NCBI GenBank assembly: GCA_020846935.1
Contig: JADLCY010000015.1
Location: 1 to 64,000, forward strand
Source: Gemmatimonadaceae bacterium
Lineage (GTDB): Bacteria; Gemmatimonadota; Gemmatimonadetes; Gemmatimonadales; Gemmatimonadaceae
Reading direction: 5' to 3'
DNA: 64,000 nucleotides
This document shows, piece by piece, positions 1-8,454 of the stretch. How positions within the stretch are numbered: the stretch's first letter is position 1; each line of letters begins with the position of its first letter. The notes beneath the pieces are model-generated. The model ran no database searches. It was not told the origin of the DNA and worked only from the letters and a program-made list of their open reading frames with translations. The translations under genes were made by a program, and so were the position numbers.

Positions 1-72
1 CGCGCGCAACATGGCGGTCAGCGTCCGCCGCTCGTCGGGCGACAAGGAGAGGGACATGAGAGAGCGAAACAT
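1..72 (-). CDS. partial CDS, N-terminus only, unknown function
   Basis: An open frame reads from an ATG at position 72 off the left edge (24 codons). It is preceded by AGAAGGGG about 5 bases before the ATG, a usable Shine-Dalgarno site, and an in-frame TAA lies upstream. A second ATG at 57 is an alternative start. The visible protein contains SLSPDERRTLTAML, which looks like ordinary helical protein, and third codon positions are GC-rich. Too little is present to name a family. Confidence 0.5.
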   Translation of the reverse strand, partial: MFRSLMSLSLSPDERRTLTAMLRA

Positions 73-387
73 GCCTTCCCCTTCTGCAAGATCAATGCTC
101 CCACTACTTGGTTAACAGTCCACTAGGAGCGGTGTGCCTGGTGGTTGCGAGGACATGTGGACGACAAACGAACCGGCAGCGCGGCACGCCTGATGACTCC
201 AGGCCGGCCGGTCAAACCGGAGTGTTTACGATGTGTTGCCGGGGAAGCTCGGGTTCCTGATGTTGGCTGGCGTGGCTCGCCCAGCGAGGGACACGTCACG
301 CATCGTGGTGCGGACCCGCGCCGCACGCGGCAGCACGGTGTCTGCCCTTCCTCGCTGAGCGGACGCATGTCGGGGCCACGCCAGGCG
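73..387. other. intergenic stretch without a supported gene
   Basis: About 315 bases between two minus-strand genes. Open frames here show no protein-like composition and look like shadows. A short inverted repeat CCGGT-CAA-ACCGG lies near 206-218, too small to call a terminator. A GTTAAC palindrome lies near 112. I see no tRNA fold or convincing promoter. Confidence 0.4.
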
Positions 388-732
388 TCAGCTGGCGTCA
401 CGAATGGAGGCCCACAGCGCGTAGACGATACCCGCCACGTAGATCCCGCCGAAGATCTGCTTGTTGTAGCGGGCGAGCCAGAGCGGCAGGTAGATATCGA
501 AGTTGTCCCGACGCTCGAGGGTGTAACGCTCCGCCACATCGGTGAGCGGACACTTCATGCGGTTCGCCAGGAGCACGGCCACCTCGAGGAACACGAATCC
601 GATCAACCCCCACGCACCTGTCGCCCTGCCGCGTGACACGTACACGGGAATGGCGAGAATGGAAGCAGCGAACACGGCCCACACGATCGTGTGAATCGTC
701 TTGATGGCGCGCAACTTCGCGTCTTGACTCAC
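388..732 (-). CDS. small membrane protein, unknown function
   Basis: 114 residues with a GTG start; GAGGG lies 5 bases upstream of it. The hydrophobic segments are roughly residues 14-32, 38-56 and 92-110, so two to three membrane helices are likely. A conserved-looking stretch between helices reads KCPLTDVAERYTLERRDNFD, followed by YNKQIFGG; the Cys-Pro-Leu-Thr pattern resembles small DUF2784-type membrane proteins, but I cannot confirm that family. It lies 47 bases downstream of the GIY-YIG-like gene on the same strand and may be cotranscribed with it. No function can be assigned. Confidence 0.7.
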   Translation of the reverse strand: MSQDAKLRAIKTIHTIVWAVFAASILAIPVYVSRGRATGAWGLIGFVFLEVAVLLANRMKCPLTDVAERYTLERRDNFDIYLPLWLARYNKQIFGGIYVAGIVYALWASIRDAS

Positions 733-779
733 TGGCGCCCTCGGTCGCCATCAAACCCGTCCTGGCCGGAACCGCCCGG

Positions 780-1094
780 CTATTTCTGCCATACGCCGAA
801 TCCCTTCTTGCGGAGCCGGCGCGCCAGCTCAGACTCCATCTTGACGGCATCGTCGAAGGGCATGGGGTTGAATCGCGCGTAGAAACGCGGCCGCAACCGC
901 ACCCCATACACCCGCACGATGCGCGATGCCTGGATCCCGGCTTTGTGTCGGCGGAAGCGCTCCTCCGGGGACAATCCCGTGAGACCAACATAGAGGCAAG
1001 GTTTGTCCGAGCGTGCGGCCGGATTGGCTTCGGCAAAGCGGGCCAAACTCCACACCGCACGATCAAGCTCGACGACGTACACGTTGTGGGTCAC
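780..1094 (-). CDS. GIY-YIG-like small protein
   Basis: 104 residues. The N-terminus has VYVVEL followed by CLYVGLTGLSPEERFRRHKAG, which matches the second half of the GIY-YIG nuclease core (YVG in place of YIG, then the conserved Arg/His stretch). A Glu in MESELARRL could be the metal-binding Glu of the family. The first tyrosine motif is reduced to VYV, so catalytic competence is uncertain. GIY-YIG proteins cut DNA in repair, restriction or homing; small free-standing ones like this are mostly uncharacterised. No neighbour points to a mobile element. Confidence 0.6.
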   Translation of the reverse strand: MTHNVYVVELDRAVWSLARFAEANPAARSDKPCLYVGLTGLSPEERFRRHKAGIQASRIVRVYGVRLRPRFYARFNPMPFDDAVKMESELARRLRKKGFGVWQK

Positions 1095-1493
1095 GGGCTG
1101 TCCGGCCAGGTGGAAGTCGTCCTGGATGACGTTCTTGCTGCAACGGCGCCGCTCTCGATGATCGGGCGCGATGAACCGGCACCGTTGCGCATTCTAACGG
1201 GAACCTGATGTCGTCCGTTCGCGGTCACCGGCCAGACGCGGTGTCCCACGAATCGGCCCTGCTCGCACACGCGCCGGAAACCTGGATCCGGCAACAGGGA
1301 GTGGAGCAGCGCTCGGCCGCCCAGCATCGCAGAAGCGAACCAATCCACCTTGGTGGGCAATCCAAACGGCCCAGCCCGGCGTAGCAGCTCGTCCTCCGCC
1401 CGCTTGCCCACTCCGCCCGGCTCGGTGCAGCGTGTTGCGGTACCCGCCGTGGCACTCGGCGCCTGCTGGCCCGCCGGGCCCCTCACAAACGTC
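1095..1493. other. divergent intergenic region
   Basis: About 400 bases between the start of the minus-strand GIY-YIG-like gene and the chosen start of the plus-strand hydrolase. It must hold the promoters of both. Long open frames exist on both strands but have the composition of shadows. The hydrolase frame itself is open back to 1350, but that stretch lacks protein-like character. Confidence 0.35.
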
Positions 1494-2351
1494 ATGCGCC
1501 TCGCCCTCGCCACCCTGTCCATTCTCGTCCTCCTCGGCTACGGCGGCGCCTCGGCGTACCTGGTGCTCAACGAGCGGGAACTCGTATTCCATCCCGCCGA
1601 ACGGGCTGTTCACGCACCGCCGGCGGAGTTCGCGCTGCGCGAACGTCGCGTCAGCTACCCCTCGGTCGACGGCACTCGGCTCCAGGCCTGGGTCATGCCT
1701 GGCGCGCTCCCGGACTCGGTTGGCTACTGGCTCCTCATCTGCCACGGCAACTACGGCAATATCGGCTATGGTGATCGCCCGGCCTTCTATGCCGGGGCCC
1801 GCGATCTCGGGCTCAACCTGCTCGCCTTCGACTATCGCGGGTTTGGCGAAAGTGAAGGCTCACCCGAGGAGCAGGGCCTCTACGCCGACGCCGAGGCTTC
1901 GTATCGATACCTCACCGACTCCCTGCGCGTGCCCCCGGATCGCATCGTCATTTTCGGGCATTCGCTCGGCAGCGGCGTTGCCATCGAACTGGCCACGCGC
2001 GTGCCGTCCGCGGCGCTCGTGGTGGAAGGAGCCTACACGTCGGTGGTCGACCGCGGCCAGGAGCTGTACCCATGGCTCCCGGTGCGCTACATCGCGAGCC
2101 AGCGCTTCGCCTCGATCGACAAGATCGGGAAGGTGAGCGCCCCCAAGCTCTTCCTGCACTCCCCGACCGACGACGTGATCCCCATCGACCACGGACGTCG
2201 ACTCTTCGAGGCCGCGCGTGAGCCCCGCAAGTTCGTTCCGGTGATCGGGGGTCACATGGAAGCGTTCAAGCAGGACCGCGGCACCTACTACGGCGCGATC
2301 CGCGCCCTCGTCGACTCGCTCGCCTCGACGTCATACGCTGCAAAGAGTTAG
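1494..2351 (+). CDS. membrane-anchored alpha/beta hydrolase
   Basis: 285 residues from the ATG at 1494, chosen because the protein then begins with a hydrophobic anchor or signal (MRLALATLSILVLLGYGGA); the frame is open 144 bases further upstream but without protein-like sequence. The fold shows the oxyanion region HGNYGNIG, the nucleophile elbow GHSLGSG (Ser), an acid in SPTDDVIP (Asp) and a late His in GGHMEAF. This is the BEM46/ABHD13-like subgroup of serine hydrolases, probably acting at the outer face of the inner membrane. Substrate unknown. Its stop is directly adjacent to that of the convergent MFS gene. Confidence 0.85.
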   Translation: MRLALATLSILVLLGYGGASAYLVLNERELVFHPAERAVHAPPAEFALRERRVSYPSVDGTRLQAWVMPGALPDSVGYWLLICHGNYGNIGYGDRPAFYAGARDLGLNLLAFDYRGFGESEGSPEEQGLYADAEASYRYLTDSLRVPPDRIVIFGHSLGSGVAIELATRVPSAALVVEGAYTSVVDRGQELYPWLPVRYIASQRFASIDKIGKVSAPKLFLHSPTDDVIPIDHGRRLFEAAREPRKFVPVIGGHMEAFKQDRGTYYGAIRALVDSLASTSYAAKS

Positions 2352-3530
2352 TCACCCACGACCCCGTGGCGGAGCGACCCCGCGAGGCACCAGCGCCAGG
2401 AGCACAGCGGCCCCACCCGCACACGCCGCCCCCGCCGAGAAGGCCGTCGCCGACCCCCAGGTCTCCCACATCCAGCCAAACACCAGCGACGCCGGGAGCG
2501 CAGCGATACCGATCGCGAGGTGGAACCAGCCGAACGCGATGCCCCGCACTTCCGGAGCCACGAGGTCGGCCACGAGCGCCTTCTCCACGCCCTCGGTGAG
2601 CCCGTAGTACACCCCGTACGCGGCCATCAGCAACCACACCTGCGTCACCGACGTCGCGCGCGCAAACCCGAGGTAGACCAGCGCGTAGACTGCCCACCCG
2701 CCGACGATCAGCGGCCCCCGCCCGATCCGATCCGAAAGCGCGCCGCCCGGTGTGGACGTGAGGCTCTTCACGACGTGCAGGAATGCCCAGAGGAGCGGCA
2801 AGTGCTGCGGCGCCACGCCGCCCTCCTGCGCCCTCAACAGGAGGAACGCATCCGTCGAGTTGCCCATGGTGAAGAGCGCGAGCACGACCAGGTACGCGCG
2901 AAACCGCCCCGACATTGGCGCCGCCATCGGAGGGCGCGCAGCGACGAGGGGGCGCCCTGTCTCGCGAACACCCACCATGATCACGAGCACCGCCAGCGCC
3001 GCCGGAATCGCCGAGAGCAGGAAGACCTGCCGGATGGTGAGCGAGAACCCCTGCAGCAGGACGAACGCAATTAGCGGCCCGATCACGGCGCCCGCGTGGT
3101 CCGCTGCCCGGTGAAACCCGAAGGCACGGCCCCGCATCGCCGGCTCCACCGAGTCGGCGATGAGCGCGTCGCGCGGCGACGACCGGATCCCCTTCCCCAC
3201 CCGGTCGCCCACCCGGATGGCCAGCACCTGCGCCGCACTCTGTGCCACGCCGGTCAACGGGCGGAGCACGGACGCCAGCGCGTACCCGGCCAGCACCATC
3301 GGCCGCCGCGAGGTCAGGCGATCCGACCAGCGTCCACTTGCCACGTTGAGCAACGCGGCCGTCATCTGTGCGCACCCCTCGATCACCCCGATGCTGATCG
3401 CGCCCGCCCCGATCACCGTGGCGAGGAACGTGGGCAACAGCGGATAGATCATCTCGCTCGACGCGTCCGTCAGGAGCGAGACCAGCGAGAGCGCGAGTAC
3501 GTTGCGGCCGAGGCCACGGGTCCACGTCAT
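2352..3530 (-). CDS. MFS transporter
   Basis: 392 residues with about 12 hydrophobic segments. The start at 3530 (MTWTRGLGRNVLALS) is preferred because upstream codons would run into the divergent peptidase promoter. The MFS motif-A region appears as GRWSDRLTSRRPM between helices 2 and 3, and RVGDRVGKGIRSSPRDALIADS (in part) is typical of a subgroup of bacterial drug/metabolite exporters. Direction and substrate cannot be read from the sequence. It faces the hydrolase tail to tail with no spacer and is divergent from the M20 peptidase across a gap of about 58 bases. Confidence 0.85.
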   Translation of the reverse strand: MTWTRGLGRNVLALSLVSLLTDASSEMIYPLLPTFLATVIGAGAISIGVIEGCAQMTAALLNVASGRWSDRLTSRRPMVLAGYALASVLRPLTGVAQSAAQVLAIRVGDRVGKGIRSSPRDALIADSVEPAMRGRAFGFHRAADHAGAVIGPLIAFVLLQGFSLTIRQVFLLSAIPAALAVLVIMVGVRETGRPLVAARPPMAAPMSGRFRAYLVVLALFTMGNSTDAFLLLRAQEGGVAPQHLPLLWAFLHVVKSLTSTPGGALSDRIGRGPLIVGGWAVYALVYLGFARATSVTQVWLLMAAYGVYYGLTEGVEKALVADLVAPEVRGIAFGWFHLAIGIAALPASLVFGWMWETWGSATAFSAGAACAGGAAVLLALVPRGVAPPRGRG

Positions 3531-3556
3531 GCCCACAAACGTAGGGTGGCTCTCCA

Positions 3557-3586
3557 TTGCCGCCACACGGCGGGCGACCCCATACT
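3557..3586 (+). promoter_or_regulatory. candidate promoter for the M20 peptidase
   Basis: TTGCCG at 3557-3562 and CATACT at 3581-3586 are separated by 18 bases. The -10-like box ends just before ATG codons at 3589 and 3592, so transcription would begin at or beside the start codon and the message would be leaderless. No Shine-Dalgarno sequence is visible, which fits. Both boxes match the sigma-70 consensus only partly. Confidence 0.3.
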
Positions 3587-3588
3587 GC

Positions 3589-4776
3589 ATGATGCTCGAC
3601 CTGACCGGCGTGGTGGACGGACTCATCGCTCGATTCCGCGCGGCGGTCGAGCACGAAGATCCGCGCACCATGGCCAATCAGGTGCAGCTGGCGGAGATTC
3701 CCGCGCCCACCGCGGCCGAGCAGCGGCGCGCCACCTGGGTCGCCGCAGCGCTCGCTCGGCTCGGCTACCTCACGCGCCGCGACGATGTGGGCAACGTGCT
3801 GGCCTCGGATCCGCTGGCCACTGACGCTCCTCCCGTCGTGGTGTGCGCGCATCTGGACACGGTCTTCAGCGACGACGTCCCCCATCGCATCGAGACCCAC
3901 AGCGGGCGATGGATCGGCCCCGGCATCGGCGACAACGCCCGCGGACTCGCCGCCATGCTCACCATCGCGCGCGTGCTGCGAGCACACCACGTGCAGACGC
4001 GCCACCCGATCCTGTTTGCCGCAACGGTCGGCGAGGAGGGCGAAGGAGACCTCCGCGGTGCGCGACACCTCTTTTCGCACGACGCGGCCCACGCGCACGC
4101 CGCCTTTGCGATCGACGGGGCGGGCGACGATCGCATCGTGACGCACGCGATCGGCACGCGACGGTTCCGCATCACGATCAGCGGGCCGGGTGGCCACAGC
4201 TGGGCCGCGAGCCAGTCGCCCAACCCGCTGCACGCCGCCGCAGACATCACCACCTGCCTGTCGCGCCTCCAGCTTCGGAATGCGGCGCGTACGACGATTG
4301 CCGTCACGCGCTTGCACGGTGGTGAGGCGGTCAACGCGATTCCAGGAAGCGCGACGCTCGACGTGGAGATGCGTGCCCCGCAGGCAGCGATCCTCGACGC
4401 CGCCGAACGCGAACTCTCTCGGCTGATTTCGGCAGCCCTCGAGCGCGAGGCCCCACCTGCCAGTGCGTTGCACGGCACCCTCTCGGCGGTCACCGCGATC
4501 ATCAGCAATCGACCCACAGGCGCCGTCGCCGAAGACGCGACCCCCGTGCGCGCCTCGGTCGCCGCCACGCGCGCCATCGATCGGTTCCCCGAGTTCGGCA
4601 TCGCCTCCACCGACGCCAACATCCCGCTCAGTCTCGGCATTCCCGCCGTCGCACTCGGCGCAGGCGGTATCGGTGGCGACACGCACACCACCGCCGAGTG
4701 GTTCGAGAACCGGTCCGGAGCGCTTGGGGTGACCCGCGCCCTCGCCGCAATCGTGACGACCGCGGGGCTCGCCTAA
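3589..4776 (+). CDS. M20-family metallopeptidase
   Basis: About 395 residues. Metal-binding motifs of the M20 (peptidase T / carboxypeptidase) family are in order: CAHLDTVF (first His/Asp), GIGDNARG (bridging Asp), TVGEEGEGDL (catalytic Glu-Glu) and a late HTTAEWF (His). The dimerisation domain is signalled by ISGPGGHSWA in the middle. It likely hydrolyses small peptides or acylated amino acids in the cytoplasm. Two ATGs, at 3589 and 3592, are equally plausible starts; neither has a ribosome binding site. The stop overlaps the stop of the convergent flavoprotein gene. Confidence 0.85.
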   Translation: MMLDLTGVVDGLIARFRAAVEHEDPRTMANQVQLAEIPAPTAAEQRRATWVAAALARLGYLTRRDDVGNVLASDPLATDAPPVVVCAHLDTVFSDDVPHRIETHSGRWIGPGIGDNARGLAAMLTIARVLRAHHVQTRHPILFAATVGEEGEGDLRGARHLFSHDAAHAHAAFAIDGAGDDRIVTHAIGTRRFRITISGPGGHSWAASQSPNPLHAAADITTCLSRLQLRNAARTTIAVTRLHGGEAVNAIPGSATLDVEMRAPQAAILDAAERELSRLISAALEREAPPASALHGTLSAVTAIISNRPTGAVAEDATPVRASVAATRAIDRFPEFGIASTDANIPLSLGIPAVALGAGGIGGDTHTTAEWFENRSGALGVTRALAAIVTTAGLA

Positions 4777-5891
4777 CGACTGGCGGCGGCGATCGCCGCG
4801 GCCACCAGCGGTGCATCGCGCCGGATGTTCGTGATGCCGCCCGTGTGGTCGTAGTTGTGGCCCACGAACCAGAGACCGGCCTGGTCGGCGCTCGTCACCC
4901 GATCCGTCCTCGCCGCAAAACCCCGGGCATCGCGCTGCACGAGCGTACCCAGGCTGTCGATCGCCGGGGAATAACCCGTCGCGAACAGCACGACGTCGAA
5001 ATCCTGCGTCACCCCGTCGTCGAACCGGACGCCGGTGGCCGTGTAGGCGGCGGGCGCCCCGTGATGCAACTGAATGCGCCCCTCGCGGATCGCATCCACG
5101 AGTCCAAAACCAATGAGCGGAATCGCATCGAGCGCAGACACGCTGGCCCGCGGCAGCGGCGACTCCCCGTAGCGCCTGATCAGCCGACGTTGCACCAGGC
5201 CGAGCACCTTGATCTGCATCGAACGCGGCAGGTTCCCCAGCAGGTAACGAACGTACTGCGTGGGGAACGGCCCGATCTGCCGCGGTACCACGTTCGCCCC
5301 CGAACGCACCGCAACCGTGACATTCGCGCCAGCGCGCGCCAGCTCGCTCCCGATCTCACCGCCGGAGTTTCCCACGCCCACCACCAGAACCCGCTTTCCC
5401 ACGTACGGCGTCGGGCGCAGGTAGCTGACCGAATGCAGCACCTCGCCGCCGAAGTCGGAGCGCCCGGGAAGCTCCGGCATTCGGGGCTTGGCCACGATGC
5501 CGGTCGCCATCACCACCGCGCGTGCGTCCACGACGTCCCCATCGTTCGTGTGCGCGCGCCAGCCCGCGTCGCTACGTTCGAGCCTCAGCACCTCACGCTG
5601 CAGCTCGGCGGTGATCCCTTTCGCTGTCACGTATCGCCGGAGGTACGCGATGAATTCGGCACGCGTGGGGAAGAGCGACGTTCCGGCCGGATAGCGCAGC
5701 CCGGGGAGGGTGGACATGTGCCGACCCGTGTGGAGCGTCAGTGAGTCGTAGAGCGACTCCCACGTGTGGGCGATGGTGTGCCCCCGTTCGAGCAATCGAT
5801 ACGGTTGGCCGCGTCGGGCGAGTTCGGCGGCGGTGGCGAGTCCCGCCGGTCCGGCACCGACAATGAGGGTAGGTGAGGCGCCTCCAGGCAT
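4773..5891 (-). CDS. flavin-containing monooxygenase-like oxidoreductase
   Basis: About 372 residues from the ATG at 5891; the frame is open to 5972 but the Rossmann fold starts right after this Met. The FAD site is IVGAGPAGLATA near residue 10, and the NADPH site is VVGVGNSGGEIG near the middle. ATGIVAKP and FATGYSPAID are the ATG-type motifs linking the domains. This arrangement is that of FMO/Baeyer-Villiger/YUCCA-like single-component monooxygenases; the substrate is unknown. The gene ends inside the peptidase stop codon (4 bp shared), at one of the GCCTAACG octamers. Confidence 0.8.
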   Translation of the reverse strand: MPGGASPTLIVGAGPAGLATAAELARRGQPYRLLERGHTIAHTWESLYDSLTLHTGRHMSTLPGLRYPAGTSLFPTRAEFIAYLRRYVTAKGITAELQREVLRLERSDAGWRAHTNDGDVVDARAVVMATGIVAKPRMPELPGRSDFGGEVLHSVSYLRPTPYVGKRVLVVGVGNSGGEIGSELARAGANVTVAVRSGANVVPRQIGPFPTQYVRYLLGNLPRSMQIKVLGLVQRRLIRRYGESPLPRASVSALDAIPLIGFGLVDAIREGRIQLHHGAPAAYTATGVRFDDGVTQDFDVVLFATGYSPAIDSLGTLVQRDARGFAARTDRVTSADQAGLWFVGHNYDHTGGITNIRRDAPLVAAAIAAASR

Positions 5892-6031
5892 GAGGCGGAA
5901 CCTCTCGCGCCCGCGCGGCCAACGCAACACAGCGACGCGCCCCGGCAGCGGTCCCCTGGTGCAGGCCTCCATCTTGCCCGCGCACCCCGCAAGCGGTAGC
6001 GTGGACGCCTCTCAAGCACCGGAGGTACCAC

Positions 6032-6481
6032 GTGCGTCGCGCCGTCGTTGTCCTCGTGCCCATTGCCCTCGCCCTCGCGTGCGCGAAGGCCGAGACCCCC
6101 GCCACCGATTCGTCCGCAACGGCGATGGCGCCCGCTGGCCTGACCGAGGCCCAGGTGGCCGGAACATGGACCGGCACGGCGAAGGCCGAGTCGGGAGACA
6201 CCACCACGATCCACTGGACGCAGGTCTGCGGAGGCGGCACGTGCCGTGGCACGCTGCAGGAGATGCCGGGCGACACGATCGTGTCCACCTACAGCATCGA
6301 AGCAGACAGCTCTGTTGGTGTTTCGACGCCGTACGTCGACAAGATGTCGGGCAACGTGCGCGTCGTGGACCACTGGGTCGCACGCGTCAGCGGCAGTGCG
6401 ATCAGCGGTCGCGGCTGGGCCACGCTCGCCGACAAGCCAGACTCCGTCGTCAGCCGCTACACGTTTACCGGCGGCAAGTAG
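6032..6481 (+). CDS. small lipoprotein, unknown function
   Basis: 149 residues. The GTG start at 6032 follows GGAGGT by 5 bases, a strong Shine-Dalgarno. A type II signal peptide ends in the lipobox LALAC, so Cys17 should be lipidated. The mature protein begins with an Ala/Thr/Ser linker, then AGTWTGTAKAESGD and a beta-rich domain with two Cys in VCGGGTC. The pattern resembles small exported beta-barrel or lipocalin-like proteins, but no family is recognisable. It is a single-gene unit with its own terminator. Confidence 0.75.
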   Translation: MRRAVVVLVPIALALACAKAETPATDSSATAMAPAGLTEAQVAGTWTGTAKAESGDTTTIHWTQVCGGGTCRGTLQEMPGDTIVSTYSIEADSSVGVSTPYVDKMSGNVRVVDHWVARVSGSAISGRGWATLADKPDSVVSRYTFTGGK

Positions 6482-6497
6482 CCCTTCAGCGCGCGCC

Positions 6498-6525
6498 GGG
6501 GCCGGCTCGTTTCCGAGCGGGCCCC
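6498..6525 (+). terminator. hairpin terminator after the lipoprotein gene
   Basis: GGGGCCGGCTCG at 6498-6509, loop TTTC, then CGAGCGGGCCCC at 6514-6525: a 12 bp stem with one mismatch, 16 bases past the stop. No long T run follows, as is common in high-GC genomes. It sits between two convergent genes and could serve both. Confidence 0.55.
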
Positions 6526-6543
6526 GCGTTCGCCCTGACGGCG

Positions 6544-7527
6544 TCAGGCGTCGGCTCTGATCTCCGAGTGATCGCCAACCGTGACTTCGCCCTTCACACC
6601 GGCGAGCACGACCTCGTTGCCGACCATGGAGTTGGAGATCTCGCAGCGCGCCAGGCGCGACTTGGTGCCGATCACCGTGTCGCTGATGTGCGACCGCTCG
6701 ATGATCGAGCCCGCGCCGATCGACACGTTGGGCCCCACCGTCGAATCGCTGATCGTCACGCCGTCCTCGATGTAGACCGGTTCGATGATCGTCCCGCCAA
6801 TCCCCGCCGGTCGACGCGCCCGACCGCGCTCCAGCATCACGCGGTTTGTCTCCAGCAGCGTGTCGATCTTCCCCGCGTCGTACCACCCGGCGACGTCGAC
6901 CACCCTGATCTTCGCCCCCTTGTCGATCATGTACTGGAAGGCGTCCGTCAGGTAGTACTCGCCCTTGTTTTTCGGCTGCGTGAGGACGTGCGCGATCCCC
7001 TCGTACAGCAGCTGCCAGTTGCGGATGTAGTACAGCCCGATGTTGGCGCGCTTCGAGATCGGCTCCTTCGGCTTCTCGACGATCTTCGTCATGTGGCCGT
7101 CGGCATCGGTCACCACGACGCCGAACCGCTGGTAGTCCTCGACTTCCTTCGTCCAGATGATACCGTCGGCCTCGGTCGTCTTGATGATCGACAGGTCGGC
7201 GTCGAAGATCGTGTCGACAAAGATGATCAGCACCGGCGCGTCGACGAACGGCCGGGCCAGCGCCACGGCGCCGGCGGTCCCGTCCTGCACCTGCTGCTCG
7301 ATGAACACCCCGGGGATCGCGTATTTCGTGCGGACGTGCTCCTCGACGCGCTCCTTGAGATGTCCCGTGATGTAGACCACCTGGTCGACGTTGCCAAGCT
7401 TCTGCACGTCGTCCATCACGTAGTCCATCACCGGCTTCCCCGCCACGCGCAGCATCGGCTTGGGCGTGAGGTGCGTATGCGGGCGAAGTCGCGTACCCTT
7501 CCCGGCCAGGGGGATGATGACCTTCAT
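6544..7527 (-). CDS. sugar-1-phosphate nucleotidylyltransferase with left-handed beta-helix
   Basis: 327 residues. The N-terminal 235 residues are a nucleotidyltransferase (PLAGKGTRLRPHTHLTPKPM, with the signature G-G-x-G-T-R-L-type loop as GKGTRL, and the Lys-Pro-Met substrate site). FVDTIFDADL carries the metal-binding Asp. The C-terminal 90 residues have hexapeptide repeats (IIEPVYIEDGVTISDSTVG) of a left-handed beta-helix. The family activates glucose-, mannose- or GlcNAc-1-phosphate to NDP-sugars; RmlA-long or GlmU-N-like enzymes fit best. It overlaps the upstream cupin gene by 4 bp (ATGA), so the two are translationally coupled and may act in one pathway. Confidence 0.85.
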   Translation of the reverse strand: MKVIIPLAGKGTRLRPHTHLTPKPMLRVAGKPVMDYVMDDVQKLGNVDQVVYITGHLKERVEEHVRTKYAIPGVFIEQQVQDGTAGAVALARPFVDAPVLIIFVDTIFDADLSIIKTTEADGIIWTKEVEDYQRFGVVVTDADGHMTKIVEKPKEPISKRANIGLYYIRNWQLLYEGIAHVLTQPKNKGEYYLTDAFQYMIDKGAKIRVVDVAGWYDAGKIDTLLETNRVMLERGRARRPAGIGGTIIEPVYIEDGVTISDSTVGPNVSIGAGSIIERSHISDTVIGTKSRLARCEISNSMVGNEVVLAGVKGEVTVGDHSEIRADA

Positions 7528-7901
7528 GGTGCGCTCGTTCCCTCGCGTCCGTAGCGGTCCTTGATGCGAACGACGTCGTCAAGCTCCGGCGTCGACGCCT
7601 CGAGCACGTCGCAGTCGGTGACGGCTTCCATCCAGTGGATGGTGCCGGGCGTTATGCGGAACGCATCGCCCGCCACGAGATGCTGATCCCTGGGCTCATC
7701 GGTGCCCGGCAGCTGCACCCAGTAGCGCATTTCACCCGTGAGGAGGTAGACGGTCTCGTCCTTCACGTTGTGGTACTGCACCGAAAGCGCCTGGCCTGCC
7801 GTGATATGCAGGATCTTACCGACGTAGCGGTCGGTGTGCGCCCAGATGAGCTCATGGCCCCAGGGCTTGATGACGCGCCGGGGAGCGAACGGTCCGCTCA
7901 T
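7524..7901 (-). CDS. cupin, type II mannose-6-phosphate isomerase-like
   Basis: 125 residues, a single cupin domain. KPWGHELIW at the N-terminus, QYHNVKDETVYLLTGE (metal-binding His and Glu) and GDAFRITPGTIHWMEA (second cupin motif with His) match the isolated cupin of type II phosphomannose isomerase / mannose-1-phosphate guanylyltransferase. The length equals that of stand-alone versions. It starts 10 bases after the atpH stop, so it probably belongs to the F0 ATP synthase transcript, and it overlaps the nucleotidylyltransferase by 4 bp. Function is probably in sugar-nucleotide supply; isomerase activity is inferred. Confidence 0.75.
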   Translation of the reverse strand: MSGPFAPRRVIKPWGHELIWAHTDRYVGKILHITAGQALSVQYHNVKDETVYLLTGEMRYWVQLPGTDEPRDQHLVAGDAFRITPGTIHWMEAVTDCDVLEASTPELDDVVRIKDRYGREGTSAP

Positions 7902-7911
7902 GTCCGCAGAG

Positions 7912-8454
7912 TCACCGCGCCGCGGACAGCCTGCCGCGCAGCGTGGCGAGGCGCCTGCGGACCGAGCCGTCCATCACCGTGTCGCCCACCTTCACGATCA
8001 CGCCGCCGAGGATCTGCGGGTTCACCGTGACGTGCGGCACGACGGTCTTCCCGAGCCGCGCCGAGAGCTGGGCGGCGATCGCAGCCCGCTCGGCATCACC
8101 CGTCGCGCGTGCGACGGTGACGCGGGCGTGCACGCGACCTTCCTGCTCGTCGACGAGGTTCGCATACTCGGTGGCGACGTCGGCCAGCAGCAGCTGGCGC
8201 CGGTTGTCGATCAGCTTCTGCACGAAGCGCACGAGCGGACGCGGCAAGCGCGCGCTGAACGCCTGCTCGATCACGCGCTTCTTATCCGCGCTGCTCACCG
8301 ACGGTGACGCCAGAAAGTTCTGGAGGCGCTGATCCCCCGCCACGGCGTCGGCGAGTCCGCCGATCGCAGCGCCATACGCGTCGAGTGCATTCGCCTTGCG
8401 CGCGAGGGCGATGAGCGCCTCGGCGTAGTTCCTCGCGATGGTCGTGTCGCGCAT
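7912..8454 (-). CDS. atpH: ATP synthase F1 delta subunit
   Basis: 180 residues, normal length for bacterial delta/OSCP. The N-terminal six-helix domain starts with ARNYAEALIALA, and the C-terminal signature GGVIVKVGDTVMDGSVRRRL is typical. Delta joins the alpha3beta3 head to the b-subunit stalk. It begins immediately after the atpF stop (adjacent codons), so translation is coupled. Unusually, it is the last ATP synthase gene here: alpha, gamma, beta and epsilon are not in the window, and the next gene is a cupin. Confidence 0.95.
   Translation of the reverse strand: MRDTTIARNYAEALIALARKANALDAYGAAIGGLADAVAGDQRLQNFLASPSVSSADKKRVIEQAFSARLPRPLVRFVQKLIDNRRQLLLADVATEYANLVDEQEGRVHARVTVARATGDAERAAIAAQLSARLGKTVVPHVTVNPQILGGVIVKVGDTVMDGSVRRRLATLRGRLSAAR

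Noticed and set aside
145-636. 163-codon plus-strand frame at the left end
   Set aside because: It is antisense to the membrane protein gene and has no protein-like pattern or ribosome binding site.
2266-4686. 806-codon open frame on the minus strand
   Set aside because: It lies across the MFS and peptidase genes in another frame; composition is Arg/Gly/Ala/His-rich noise and both real genes have clear motifs.
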